Source of the DNA: a virus | Direction: 5' to 3' (one strand) | Virus record (IMG/VR): IMGVR_UViG_3300043570_001980 | Span: 62,001-126,000 of that record | Length of the DNA: 64,000 nucleotides | Part shown: positions 33,781 to 42,228 of the stretch, piece after piece | Layout: each line of letters starts with the position of its first letter | Numbering within the stretch: position 1 is the first letter of the stretch | The notes under the pieces: generated by a model | Databases searched by the model: none | Seen by the model: only the letters and a program-made list of their open reading frames with translations | Told to the model about the DNA's origin: nothing | Translations under genes and position numbers: made by a program

Positions 33781-35346
33781 ATGGATCTTAAAGAAAATAA
33801 TAGCTCAGTCACGCAGGACAATTTAACAGCACAGCAAAGTGACTATGCTGTGTTTTTGCCTGCTATTAGTAGTTTCTATGCTTCGTATGTGGGCAGGCAA
33901 CGTACTGAACAATATATTGAACCAGCACGTATGCCCACAGCAATCCCTGACATGGAAATGCTTAATTGGCTCAGTCCACAAAAAGGGTTATTTCCATACA
34001 AGTACAGTCTTTACTCAGCGGGTCATGCCAACCTAGATCTGGCCAAGGTAGATCCAAAAGAAGACATGGTTCGAAACAGGGATCCAAACAGTCTCATGAT
34101 TTTGGACTCCGGCGGATTCCAGATAGCCAAGGGTGTATGGCCCGGTCGCTGGGCTGATCCCACAGACAAAGCCGCAGAGAAAAAACGCAGAGCAGTATTA
34201 GAATGGCAATGCGGTCTGGGCACATACGGAATGACCATGGATATTCCAACTTGGACATTCCGTGATCCAAAGGCCGCTGCCGCATGTGGTATTTTTAGCT
34301 ACGACGATGCAGTGAGTGCCACAAAGTACAACAACGAATATTGGATTAAAAATAGACACGGCAATGTCAAGATTCTAAATGTACTGCAAGGTGGTAATCA
34401 TGGAGAGGCCGACCACTGGTACAGTTTGATGAAGGATTACTGCGACCCTTCCAAATACGAACGACCATTTAACGGCTGGGGCATGGGTGGTCAGAACATG
34501 TGTGATGTTCACTTGGTTCTAAAAAGATTAATTACACTAATTCACGATGGTCTATTAGAAGAAGGCCTACATGATTGGATGCACTTTTTAGGTACAAGCA
34601 AACTTGAGTGGGCGTGTTTGCTTACTGATGTTCAACGTGCAGTTAGACGTTATCACAATCCCAAGTTCACCATCAGCTTTGACTGTGCCAGCCCTTTCCT
34701 TGCCACAGCCAATGGACAAATCTACACCAATCTACGTGTGGAAGATAGAGGCAAGTGGTCTTATCAAATGGAACCAACTGCAGATGATAAAAAATATTCT
34801 ATCGACACAAGAAGTTTTAGAGATGCAGTAATACAAGACAAAGTACACAGCTTGTTTGAAGACAGTCCAATTAGTTCAAGAATGGGCATTAAGGATGTTT
34901 GCATTTATAAACCTGGTGATCTTAATAAGATTGGCAAAGAAGGTCGCACATCATGGGATAGTTTTAGCTATGCTTTGATGATGGGGCACAATGTTTGGCA
35001 TCACATTCGAGCAGTACAGGAAGCAAATAGGCAATATGATGCAGGCTTGTTGCCCGGAATGCTTGTCCGAGAAACCTTTGATCGTGTAAAATTTAGGGAC
35101 TTAATAGATAAAATCTTTAGCCTTAAAGACAGACAAAAGAGTCTTGACTTGATTAACCAACATTCGAAGTTTTGGGATCAGATCATAGGCACTAGAGGTT
35201 TTACTGGTAAGAAAACAACCAACGCACATACACAATTTAATAACTTGTTTGAAGTTGAAAGCACCCGGTCATCAGATGAGTTTGATGAATCACTTTTAGA
35301 TCAATTGGAGAATTTAAATGCACAAGGGAAAAATTCGCATGCTTGA
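33781..35346 (+). CDS. dpdA: DpdA-type DNA 7-deazaguanine transglycosylase (TGT paralogue)
   Basis: 521 residues. Retains the hallmark of tRNA-guanine transglycosylases, MILDSGGFQIAKGVW (DSGGFQ at 109-114), with YGMTMDIPTWTF (D154) and WGMGGQNMCD equivalent to the GG(L/F) loop. It lacks an obvious C-terminal zinc CxCxxC site of tRNA enzymes, as expected for phage DpdA, which exchanges guanine in DNA for a 7-deazaguanine. FolE (45330), QueD (46791) and QueE (50048) in the same window supply the precursor. Follows the clamp with only 15 bases. Final modified base cannot be predicted without QueC and later enzymes. Confidence 0.82.
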   Translation: MDLKENNSSVTQDNLTAQQSDYAVFLPAISSFYASYVGRQRTEQYIEPARMPTAIPDMEMLNWLSPQKGLFPYKYSLYSAGHANLDLAKVDPKEDMVRNRDPNSLMILDSGGFQIAKGVWPGRWADPTDKAAEKKRRAVLEWQCGLGTYGMTMDIPTWTFRDPKAAAACGIFSYDDAVSATKYNNEYWIKNRHGNVKILNVLQGGNHGEADHWYSLMKDYCDPSKYERPFNGWGMGGQNMCDVHLVLKRLITLIHDGLLEEGLHDWMHFLGTSKLEWACLLTDVQRAVRRYHNPKFTISFDCASPFLATANGQIYTNLRVEDRGKWSYQMEPTADDKKYSIDTRSFRDAVIQDKVHSLFEDSPISSRMGIKDVCIYKPGDLNKIGKEGRTSWDSFSYALMMGHNVWHHIRAVQEANRQYDAGLLPGMLVRETFDRVKFRDLIDKIFSLKDRQKSLDLINQHSKFWDQIIGTRGFTGKKTTNAHTQFNNLFEVESTRSSDEFDESLLDQLENLNAQGKNSHA

Positions 35347-35524
35347 GGAGTCACACCGTGTGCTCCATGACAAGATTGACACATTAGAAAAGTCGGGTGT
35401 GTACACCGACGAGTTAATGCAAAATCTTAAAAAACAAAAACTAACAGTTTTAGATCAACTGTCAGCACTACGCAAACAACAATACGAATACGAACAAGAG
35501 ATTCCCTGGGATGATGAACGATGA
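35318..35524 (+). CDS. DUF465/YdcH-family small coiled-coil protein
   Basis: 68 residues from ATG 35318, overlapping dpdA by 29 bases. Core RMLEESHRVLHDKIDTLEKS and LKKQKLTVLDQLSALRKQQY matches DUF465, a short two-helix hairpin family common in Proteobacteria. Function unknown. Acidic C-terminal end. ATG of the next gene overlaps its stop. Confidence 0.7.
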   Translation: MHKGKIRMLEESHRVLHDKIDTLEKSGVYTDELMQNLKKQKLTVLDQLSALRKQQYEYEQEIPWDDER

Positions 35525-36063
35525 ATCGCGAAGGTCACAATAATATCAAGTTCTTCTTTGGCAAAGAAGTTGAACACACTCCTGCTTATGGAATGAATAC
35601 TCTTTTTGTAGTTGGATTACAATCGCCCAATGACATTAAAGAAATATTAGATGAGCAAAATAGTCACTCAGATTCTACCCAGCGTATAAAACACATTTAC
35701 TTTGGCGCAAATATGAGTTTTCCAATTCATATTGAAACCAATGATGCTGTTTTTTGGAATCCTTGGGAAAAATTAATTCAATACTTTTTAGACCTAGGTT
35801 ATTGGTGTACTCTTGACATTGACCAAAAAAATGTCGAAGGACTGTTGGAAAGCGGATTAGTTGAACATCACTTGTTCATTCCAATGATCAGTGTTAAACT
35901 ACCTTACATCCAACAACTAGGATACAATGCCACAATTAAACTAGATGATAAAGACTTTGCCGCTACCAATCCTGGCGTCTGGTGTCATAGTCTGCATGAG
36001 TTAACAAGGCGCGAAACATTCACTGACTGGACTCAGTATAAAAATGATTCAACGTTTAAATAA
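35521..36063 (+). CDS. conserved phage hypothetical protein
   Basis: 180 residues. Segments NIKFFFGKEVEHTPAYGMNT, HIYFGANMSFPIH and KLDDKDFAATNPGVWCHSLH form a pattern I recognise from T4-like phage proteins of unknown function. Predicted alpha/beta, soluble. Coupled to the upstream DUF465 gene by overlap. No catalytic motif identified. Confidence 0.6.
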   Translation: MNREGHNNIKFFFGKEVEHTPAYGMNTLFVVGLQSPNDIKEILDEQNSHSDSTQRIKHIYFGANMSFPIHIETNDAVFWNPWEKLIQYFLDLGYWCTLDIDQKNVEGLLESGLVEHHLFIPMISVKLPYIQQLGYNATIKLDDKDFAATNPGVWCHSLHELTRRETFTDWTQYKNDSTFK

Positions 36064-36073
36064 GGAAATAAAA

Positions 36074-36265
36074 ATGGCAAAACTAACTAAACTTGCAAAA
36101 GTAAATGAAAACATCAGTCTTAATCGTTATGACAACGGCTTCATGGTAGAAGTTGGTGGTCGCGATAAGAAAGAAGAATGGAAGACCGCCAAGGTTATGT
36201 GCAATACAGAAGAAGAACTTATTGCAGTGGTCAAAGAGTGGATTTCAATGGACTTAGATAATTAA
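36074..36265 (+). CDS. small conserved hypothetical protein
   Basis: 63 residues from ATG 36074, preferred over 36044 because AAGGAA lies directly upstream. Beta-type start (NRYDNGFMVEVGGRDKKEEW) and an amphipathic C-terminal helix (EEELIAVVKEWISMDLDN). No family named. Confidence 0.6.
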   Translation: MAKLTKLAKVNENISLNRYDNGFMVEVGGRDKKEEWKTAKVMCNTEEELIAVVKEWISMDLDN

Positions 36266-36275
36266 GGAGAAAAAT

Positions 36276-36971
36276 ATGTTTGGTGCAAATTATACTGATA
36301 ATGGTATTGTAAATTACCGCTCAGCAGAAGAAATCAATTCAGCAATGGGTCGTGTGTATGGACACATGAGTCTTGCTGTAATAGTATCAATGTTTGTGAG
36401 TTACTTTGTAGGATCTAGTCCAGAGTTGCTGGCATTCTTTTTTACAGGTTGGTTGAAATGGATTGTGATCTTTTCACCACTTGCGGCAATCTTTGGTGTT
36501 GCTATGGTACTAGGTAACAATCCTACTAAGAGTGTGGCACAGTTATGCTTGCATGGCTTTGCGGCCCTGATGGGCCTGAGTTTTGCAATGATCTTTGCTG
36601 TGTTCACTATGGGATCAATTGTGTCAGCATTTATGGGTGCTGCCATTCTGTTTGGGGTGATGAGTGGCTATGGCTACTTCACCAAACAAAGTCTAGATAG
36701 CATGGGCAAGTTTATGTTTGTTGGACTGATTGCTATTGTTATTGCCAGTATTGTGAATATCTTTATTGGATCAACTGTGATGCAGATGGTGATCTCCGCA
36801 CTAGCAATTATTATCTTCCTTGGATTGACTGCCTATGACACGCAAAAGATTCGTGAAGAACTCAGTACCGAAACCAGCGACGTGGCCGAAGTTCGTGGTG
36901 CGCTGACCTTGTACATGGACTTTATCAACTTGTTCTTGAACCTGTTGCAGTTGTTTGGTGATAGGAAATAA
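36276..36971 (+). CDS. Bax inhibitor-1/YccA-family membrane protein
   Basis: 231 residues with about seven hydrophobic helices. N-terminal YRSAEEINSAMGRVYGHMSL and the C-terminal IIFLGLTAYDTQKIREELST (AYDTQ(K) motif) are signatures of the BI-1/TMBIM family. Bacterial YccA of this family associates with and can inhibit the FtsH protease; others conduct Ca2+. Strong ribosome site AAGGAGA. A phage copy could restrain FtsH-type membrane proteolysis during infection, by analogy with lambda CIII; this is inference. No other membrane transporter genes nearby. Confidence 0.85.
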   Translation: MFGANYTDNGIVNYRSAEEINSAMGRVYGHMSLAVIVSMFVSYFVGSSPELLAFFFTGWLKWIVIFSPLAAIFGVAMVLGNNPTKSVAQLCLHGFAALMGLSFAMIFAVFTMGSIVSAFMGAAILFGVMSGYGYFTKQSLDSMGKFMFVGLIAIVIASIVNIFIGSTVMQMVISALAIIIFLGLTAYDTQKIREELSTETSDVAEVRGALTLYMDFINLFLNLLQLFGDRK

Positions 36972-36973
36972 TT

Positions 36974-37165
36974 GTGACTGACCTAGCAACGGCGTTAGAG
37001 TCGCATGACTGGAGTTTAGATGGTTATGCAACAAGACCGCAACTGGATCAGTTGATGAAGTCTCATGCTGATGTTGCAGAAGCAAACACACTATGGGAAC
37101 AACATTGTCCCTGGAGCAAAACCAATGGTGGCTACATTGTCTGGGCCGCTTGCATTACTAAGTAA
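36974..37165 (+). CDS. small hypothetical protein
   Basis: 63 residues from GTG 36974. Soluble, helical: LESHDWSLDGYATRPQLDQL, ending WSKTNGGYIVWAACITK. Immediately follows the BI-1 gene (2-base gap). No motif recognised. Confidence 0.5.
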   Translation: MTDLATALESHDWSLDGYATRPQLDQLMKSHADVAEANTLWEQHCPWSKTNGGYIVWAACITK

Positions 37166-37177
37166 AGGAGCCAAATC

Positions 37178-37588
37178 ATGGCAACATGGACGCTAAAAAC
37201 GCTACACAAAAAGTCTGCTGTTGAACGACAGTTCTGGTACAAAGACGGCAAAGTAATCATTCGTGAAGAAGGTTATCGTTGGGGCGAGTTCTATTGCGAA
37301 AGCGATGAACAACCTGTTATTGAGCCTGAAGATGGAGAATACAATCTAAGCGAAAGTGATTATGATTGGGAACTGTCAAGTCTTGACGATGGATGTTGGG
37401 CTGATTGGACTTTTCCTGAGGACATGACGGAAGAAGAACAAGCAGAGATTGAAACAGCATGGGATGAAGATTACTTTGATGGCATGGAAGAACTAGGTTG
37501 GTCAAACAATGACACAGATTACATCTTACAAGGACCGCTAGAGTTGACTGATGAAGAAGGCAATGTTGTATATTCAGGAGAAGAATGA
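37178..37588 (+). CDS. very acidic protein, paralogue of 37764-38243
   Basis: 136 residues, strongly acidic (Asp/Glu close to 30 percent) and Trp-rich: REEGYRWGEFYCESDEQPVI, then DYDWELSSLDDGCWADWTFP and MTEEEQAEIETAWDEDYFDG. The order (YRWG near residue 30, D-rich loop, W-x-F, T-E-E-Q-x-E-I, YxxG) is repeated in 37764-38243. The charge pattern could mimic nucleic acid, as in some anti-restriction proteins, but no fold is proven. AAGGAG ribosome site. Confidence 0.6.
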   Translation: MATWTLKTLHKKSAVERQFWYKDGKVIIREEGYRWGEFYCESDEQPVIEPEDGEYNLSESDYDWELSSLDDGCWADWTFPEDMTEEEQAEIETAWDEDYFDGMEELGWSNNDTDYILQGPLELTDEEGNVVYSGEE

Positions 37589-37767
37589 TGATGGGTAAAT
37601 TTTTAGAATGGTGTAATCGCAACAGTAAATCAATTAGCCTTACAATTGGCGGGTTGAATCTACTGTCTGGGCTAAGTGCATTGGTCACAGGTAACTATGC
37701 ACTTGCCATAGTGGGATTTACAATTGGTGGCGCTCTTATGTTTGACGCTTATCGGGGATTCAAATGA
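37585..37767 (+). CDS. small membrane protein
   Basis: 60 residues, beginning MMMGKFLEWCNRNSKS with two hydrophobic spans (LTIGGLNLLSGLSALVTG and YALAIVGFTIGGALMFDA). Encoded between the two acidic paralogues with ATGA-type overlaps on both sides. Unknown role. Confidence 0.6.
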   Translation: MMMGKFLEWCNRNSKSISLTIGGLNLLSGLSALVTGNYALAIVGFTIGGALMFDAYRGFK

Positions 37768-38243
37768 GTGTATATCTTATCAAACCCTTGGAAAAGAAAA
37801 GTGTTCAGTGGGTGGTAGAAATGTTTCGCCAAAACGACAATGATACTGTCAGTTGGTTTACCATGCGTGAAACATATCGATGGGGACAAGGATTTATTGA
37901 AGAGGATCTAGATTGCAATCTTCCCTGGAAAGAAGACGACATTGCTTATGCTCGAACCGATTGTGGTTGGGGCTGTGAGTTTGACGACAGTATAGGAATC
38001 GAATGGGAATTTAGTGATGATATCACTGAAACAGAGCAACAAGAAATCAAAGAATCCTACTACGAAGGTGGCGCCGCCTGGTTATTTGATGGCGAACACG
38101 AATGGGGTGTCGAGGATGATCAGGTTGTGATATATGCACCTTTTGAGATTAGTCTGTGTGAAGATGATGGTACAGTGATTGAAGAAAATATTAAATTAAA
38201 ACCTCGCCCCGCTGCCAGCAATAACTGGCCATTTCCAAACTAA
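37764..38243 (+). CDS. very acidic protein, paralogue of 37178-37588
   Basis: 159 residues. Shares the layout MRETYRWGQGFIEEDLDCNL, CGWGCEFDDSIGIEWEFSDD, ITETEQQEIKESYYEG with the upstream protein, indicating duplication and divergence around the intervening small membrane gene. Highly acidic until a Pro/Lys C-terminus (KLKPRPAASNNWPFPN). Function unknown; nucleic-acid mimicry is one possibility. Confidence 0.6.
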   Translation: MSVYLIKPLEKKSVQWVVEMFRQNDNDTVSWFTMRETYRWGQGFIEEDLDCNLPWKEDDIAYARTDCGWGCEFDDSIGIEWEFSDDITETEQQEIKESYYEGGAAWLFDGEHEWGVEDDQVVIYAPFEISLCEDDGTVIEENIKLKPRPAASNNWPFPN

Positions 38244-38245
38244 AA

Positions 38246-38425
38246 ATGAATCAGATATATCATATCCAATCTCTCAACGGAGATTTAATTGAGTATTTTT
38301 TTGATCCTGATTTGGTAGATAGTTGGTTCCCAGAGAATCTTGATAAAATTAATAATTTAGGCCCAGTTCTAGTTGACATTGTTGATAAAAAGCAATATAA
38401 TAGCATGAACAAGGACAATACATGA
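38246..38425 (+). CDS. small hypothetical protein (59 residues)
   Basis: Reads MNQIYHIQSLNGDLIEYFFD then LVDSWFPENLDKINNLGPVL and ends MNKDNT. Starts 3 bases after the previous stop and its stop overlaps the next ATG, consistent with the operon style. Note that a consensus promoter for the following gene (38373-38401) lies inside it. No motif recognised. Confidence 0.5.
   Translation: MNQIYHIQSLNGDLIEYFFDPDLVDSWFPENLDKINNLGPVLVDIVDKKQYNSMNKDNT
38373..38401 (+). promoter_or_regulatory. sigma70-type promoter within a small gene
   Basis: TTGACA at 38373-38378, 17 bases, TATAAT at 38396-38401: full consensus. Predicted leader includes CAAGGACAATAC before ATG 38422. Confidence 0.75.
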
Positions 38426-38718
38426 AATGGTTTTGGAGATATCTTTTTAACAAAATAGATAGAGTTGGCTCTGATTGCGAGGCTGTGCCTGCTCGTAATA
38501 TTAGCAAACACAGTCGACTAATGAATAGTACTGATGATTACCCAGACGGCGGCCTAAATATACAAGTTAAATCTGCTATTGGCGGTAAAATTGTAATCTT
38601 TAGGAACTACGATCAAAGAACAGATAGAACAAACCACACAACTTATATTATCAACAGCGATGAGAATTTTTCTGAATCACTAGGTAAAATTATAACTACT
38701 GAAAGTCTTAAATTATGA
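38422..38718 (+). CDS. hypothetical protein
   Basis: 98 residues. Starts with an aromatic-basic segment (MKWFWRYLFNKIDRVG), mid NIQVKSAIGGKIVIFRNYDQ, end SESLGKIITTESLKL. AT-rich. Preceded by AAGGA and a consensus promoter. No family recognised. Confidence 0.5.
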   Translation: MKWFWRYLFNKIDRVGSDCEAVPARNISKHSRLMNSTDDYPDGGLNIQVKSAIGGKIVIFRNYDQRTDRTNHTTYIINSDENFSESLGKIITTESLKL

Positions 38719-39164
38719 ATCAAGAGCAACGAGAAAAAATTGATAGAATTAAACAATATGCAGAACGAAAAATCTGGGTCACGTTCCGCAAAGAAGGCAT
38801 CCACAAGTATCCGGCAGCCTTGGAAGACCCGCAACTAGCAACAGGAGATGAATATGATGTTTCGTTTTTGGGCTATCCTCATCGTCATATTTTTCATTTC
38901 AGGGTTTGGATTGACGTATTCCACAATGACCGAGATGTGGAGTTTATACAATTCAAGCGTTGGCTCGAAAAATTGTATTCTAGCAACCAAGGTGTACTGT
39001 CGTTAGACTACAAGAGTTGCGAAATGATCTCAGACGATCTGTACTTGCAGATTGCCGAAAGGTATCCTGACCGTGCGGTCTGGATTGAAGTGGCCGAAGA
39101 TGGTGAGAACGGCGCTTTGATCAAGTATGAAATTTCTCGCTCAAGTTTGTCAATCAAAATTTAA
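38715..39164 (+). CDS. conserved phage protein, possibly T-fold
   Basis: 149 residues. Contains SFLGYPHRHIFHFRVWIDVF, RDVEFIQFKRWLEKL and SCEMISDDLYLQIAERYPDR followed by WIEVAEDGENGALIKYE. The HRHxF, SCE and EDGENGA elements recall the T-fold (6-pyruvoyltetrahydropterin synthase/QueF-like) architecture, but the zinc-binding set is incomplete and a clear QueD is present at 46791. I list it as a conserved T4-like phage protein with a tentative T-fold. ATGA overlap with the upstream gene. Confidence 0.45.
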   Translation: MNQEQREKIDRIKQYAERKIWVTFRKEGIHKYPAALEDPQLATGDEYDVSFLGYPHRHIFHFRVWIDVFHNDRDVEFIQFKRWLEKLYSSNQGVLSLDYKSCEMISDDLYLQIAERYPDRAVWIEVAEDGENGALIKYEISRSSLSIKI

Positions 39165-39175
39165 TAGGAAATAGT

Positions 39176-39382
39176 ATGGCCAAGCCTACATTTAAAACCA
39201 ACCCTCGTCTTAATCAAATTTTTGAAGAGCTAGAAAAATTTCTAGATTTTTGTATTAGATTTGGCTATCGTTACAACGAAACCGATTTGTATAACTGGAA
39301 GAGTTATGCATGGCAACAATACAGCAAACATGCCCAAGGCAAAAACGCCAAGGACATGTGGACTGCTGACACAAGACCTTAA
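39176..39382 (+). CDS. small conserved phage protein
   Basis: 68 residues. Helical and basic-aromatic: NQIFEELEKFLDFCIRFGYR and DLYNWKSYAWQQYSKHAQGK. Similar short proteins occur in T4-like phages by my recollection; function unknown. TAGGAAATAGT ribosome site. Confidence 0.5.
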   Translation: MAKPTFKTNPRLNQIFEELEKFLDFCIRFGYRYNETDLYNWKSYAWQQYSKHAQGKNAKDMWTADTRP

Positions 39383-39390
39383 GGGTTAAT

Positions 39391-40587
39391 ATGAGAAAAC
39401 TATTCTACATGGGCTTGGAAAGTTACGAAGCCCGTTACACACTACAACTCACTGAATGGAATCGACGTGTATTTGAACGTCGAGGCATTGATGTAGTGTA
39501 TGTTCCTGGATCCACTATAGACAATACTAAAAGTATTAGTGTAGGACAGGTTTTAGACGCACACGGGCGCAGTTACTTTGGCATGAGTCAGATGATGAAT
39601 CTTGTACAGCTGATGCGTAATGGTGAATGCTCAGGAAAAGATGTTGTGTACTTTGAAGACATGTTCCAGCCAGGCATTGAAAGCTTGCCTTATATCATGA
39701 ATCAGATTCCAACAGAACAAAGACCTCGTGTGTATGTTCGTTGTCTGGCACAGGCTATTGATCCCGACGACTTTGTACATGTATGGGGCATGAGCAAGTG
39801 GATGAGTTTGTATGAACAAATGGTCAATGAATTTGTTACAGGTGTACTGGCTACCAACGAAGAAATGGTAGCCCACATGCGTATTGCCAATTGGACTGCA
39901 CCTATCTACAATATTAGCGGTTTAGCATTTGGCAAAGAAGAAGTGTTAGAACGCATAGGTGGCACAGCAAATATCAAACCATTTGCCGATCGTAAAATGC
40001 GGGTAGGGTTTGCCGCAAGATTTGACCAAGAAAAGCAACCAGGTTTCTTTATGGACCTGGCTGAACGTGTTCAAGAAGAACAGCCTCAGATTAGCTTTGC
40101 TATCTTCTCTGGAGGTCCGTTGCGGTCAAACAATAATAATTATGTAAAACGTGCTCGCAAATTACAAGCTAGTGGATTACTTGAGATTCATGAAAACTTA
40201 ACTAAAAATGAGTATTACTCTCTTCTTAATGACACTCGTGTTCTTTTCAATTGTGCTCTTCAAGACTGGGTGTCAAACACAGTTTCAGAAGCTGACACAC
40301 TTGGCGCTAATGTGCTTTACCCTGCTTATCGTAGTTTTCCAGAAACATTTGCTAACGACCTAGACCGTCTGTACATTCCCTGGAGTGAGGATGATGTAGT
40401 TAGAAAACTTAATAATCTATTAGAAAAATCTCATCATAACATTGGTCTCATCAGTGACTGGAACAACGGAACTATTGATAGAATCTGCGATATCATGCAA
40501 GGCAAAGGAGAGCAATGGAATCGTGCAGGCAATCGATATCGAGACCATGTGGCTGGCGCAAAATATAAAGTTAGGAAAGTTGAATGA
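39391..40587 (+). CDS. glycosyltransferase (GT4/GT-B-like)
   Basis: 398 residues. GT-B outline: N-terminal KLFYMGLESYEARYTLQLTE, middle FVTGVLATNEEMVAHMRIAN, then the second Rossmann half beginning KMRVGFAARFDQEKQPGFFM, ISFAIFSGGPL and EYYSLLNDTRVLFNCALQDW followed by VSEADTLGANVLYPAY, the usual donor-binding E-x7-E-like region of retaining GT4 enzymes. Starts a run of sugar genes (epimerase next, overlapping by 4). Likely modifies a glycan; donor unknown. Confidence 0.7.
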   Translation: MRKLFYMGLESYEARYTLQLTEWNRRVFERRGIDVVYVPGSTIDNTKSISVGQVLDAHGRSYFGMSQMMNLVQLMRNGECSGKDVVYFEDMFQPGIESLPYIMNQIPTEQRPRVYVRCLAQAIDPDDFVHVWGMSKWMSLYEQMVNEFVTGVLATNEEMVAHMRIANWTAPIYNISGLAFGKEEVLERIGGTANIKPFADRKMRVGFAARFDQEKQPGFFMDLAERVQEEQPQISFAIFSGGPLRSNNNNYVKRARKLQASGLLEIHENLTKNEYYSLLNDTRVLFNCALQDWVSNTVSEADTLGANVLYPAYRSFPETFANDLDRLYIPWSEDDVVRKLNNLLEKSHHNIGLISDWNNGTIDRICDIMQGKGEQWNRAGNRYRDHVAGAKYKVRKVE

Positions 40588-41561
40588 ATGTTGACTCTTA
40601 TAAATTAGTAGTAGTTACTGGTGCTGCCGGGTATATCGGTGGACAAACAATGATTTCGTTAAAGCGGTTAGGGTACATAGTTCTTGGAGTTGATCAGAAT
40701 ACGTTGCCCAAACATTTAATGTTGGTACCAAATCAATTCCATCGAGGGGATTTTGCATCTGAGGAAATCATCAATGTCATCGAGGCCGCCAGGCCAGCCG
40801 CGGTCATTCATTGTGCAGGAACTAGTCTAGTTGGACCCAGTGTTAAGAATCCAAAAGAATACTGGAATAATAACATTGCAAAGAACATACAATTTCTGGA
40901 TAGAATTTGTAGTATTCCAGCAGAATATCGTCCCAAAATTATCTTTAGTAGTAGTGCTAGTGTTTATGGTAATCCAATTATGACTCCTTGTCACGAAGTT
41001 GATCCTTGCGAACCAATTAGTCCATATGGAGAAACAAAACGGGCTATGGAATGGATTTTAGAAGGATATAAAGTAGCTTATGGATTAGAATATGTTGCAT
41101 TCCGATATTTCAATGCCTGCGGTGCAGATAGTAAAATACAGCACGGGCAAGCACCCAATGCAACACACATTATTGCTCGTGTGTTAGAGAGTTTACGGGA
41201 TGGTCAAGAATTCACTCTCAATGGTAACAATTATCCCACTGCTGACAAAACCTGCATTAGAGATTACATTCATGTTGAGGACATTGCACATGCACACATA
41301 TTGGCAATTGATGCAGAACTTCCTAGTGGGACTTATAATCTTGGAACCAGTACAGGATCAAGTAATCAGGACATTATCAATTCAGCAGAAAAAATTACAG
41401 GATTAAAACTACAGGTAAAAATAGGTCCACAAAGAGATGGTGATCCGGAGATCCTGACTGCCAGCGCAGATAAATTTAGTTCTTTAACCAATTGGAAACA
41501 GCAGTTTTCACTAGATGATATAATTAAACATGCCTGGCTTTGGTATAATAGAAAACAGTAA
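40584..41561 (+). CDS. galE: UDP-glucose 4-epimerase-like SDR enzyme
   Basis: 325 residues. Rossmann motif VVVTGAAGYIGGQTMISLKR, catalytic FSSSASVYGNP and SPYGETKRAMEW (YxxxK), and RDYIHVEDIAHAHILAIDAE are the canonical GalE-type extended SDR motifs. NAD-dependent epimerisation of a nucleotide sugar is expected; exact sugar cannot be told. Length matches GalE (about 338). Overlaps the glycosyltransferase upstream and the SGNH-like gene downstream. Confidence 0.85.
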   Translation: MNVDSYKLVVVTGAAGYIGGQTMISLKRLGYIVLGVDQNTLPKHLMLVPNQFHRGDFASEEIINVIEAARPAAVIHCAGTSLVGPSVKNPKEYWNNNIAKNIQFLDRICSIPAEYRPKIIFSSSASVYGNPIMTPCHEVDPCEPISPYGETKRAMEWILEGYKVAYGLEYVAFRYFNACGADSKIQHGQAPNATHIIARVLESLRDGQEFTLNGNNYPTADKTCIRDYIHVEDIAHAHILAIDAELPSGTYNLGTSTGSSNQDIINSAEKITGLKLQVKIGPQRDGDPEILTASADKFSSLTNWKQQFSLDDIIKHAWLWYNRKQ

Positions 41562-42228
41562 ACTTTGGGTATTTGGACAAAGTATGTCCTTGCCTTACAA
41601 TATTGGGTCACCCGAACATGGATGGCCCAATCTTCTTAGTAAAAAGCTAAATATAGAGTACGAAAATTATGCTCAAGCAGGAGCAGATAATTTTTTCATT
41701 TATCATACGTTTTTAGAAAATCTTAACAGAATTACAGACAACGATTTGGTAATAATTGGATGGAGTCACCCATCACGAAAATCCTTTATCATTGACAATG
41801 ATAACCCAGTACACACAGAAGCTATTAAAAAAAGTTTAGTGTATACCACCAAAACAAAACAGTTATTTCGCAGTAATAACAATTTTCTTAACACACAAAA
41901 AAAGTGGTCAACATTGACTCCTACGTCAACTGGGATCAATTTTTATGATAATTGGTTTGACAATTATTATTCGTTATACGAACAAACCTGCAATTTTCTA
42001 AGTTACACCGATAGTGTAAAATTGCGGTGTCCTGGGACTTATGTTCCGTTTTATTTTAGCAAAGAAAGCACACAAGATTTAAAACTTGTTGGTGCTGGAT
42101 ATATGTTGGATTTCATTGTTGACAACAATGTTGCGATAAGTAAAAATGATTGTCACCTTAATGATTATGGTCACCAAATGTGGTCAGAGCATATTTACAA
42201 TTATATAAAAAAATCAAAAAATGCATAA
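41530..42228 (+). CDS. SGNH-like protein with altered catalytic motif
   Basis: 232 residues. WVFGQSMSLPYNIGSPEHGW corresponds to SGNH block I, with Gln replacing the Asp of GDS; AQAGADNFFIYHTFL and LVIIGWSHPSRKSF match the following blocks, and the end NDCHLNDYGHQMWSEHIYNY supplies a HLNxxGHxxW block V-type histidine. May still use Ser. Start ATG 41530 overlaps the epimerase by 32 bases. Probably glycan acyl-group chemistry, unproven. Confidence 0.5.
   Translation: MPGFGIIENSKLWVFGQSMSLPYNIGSPEHGWPNLLSKKLNIEYENYAQAGADNFFIYHTFLENLNRITDNDLVIIGWSHPSRKSFIIDNDNPVHTEAIKKSLVYTTKTKQLFRSNNNFLNTQKKWSTLTPTSTGINFYDNWFDNYYSLYEQTCNFLSYTDSVKLRCPGTYVPFYFSKESTQDLKLVGAGYMLDFIVDNNVAISKNDCHLNDYGHQMWSEHIYNYIKKSKNA

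Noticed and set aside
38715-39164. Second QueD enzyme
   Set aside because: Some T-fold-like motifs are present but the zinc-binding set is incomplete, while 46791-47324 is a clear QueD.
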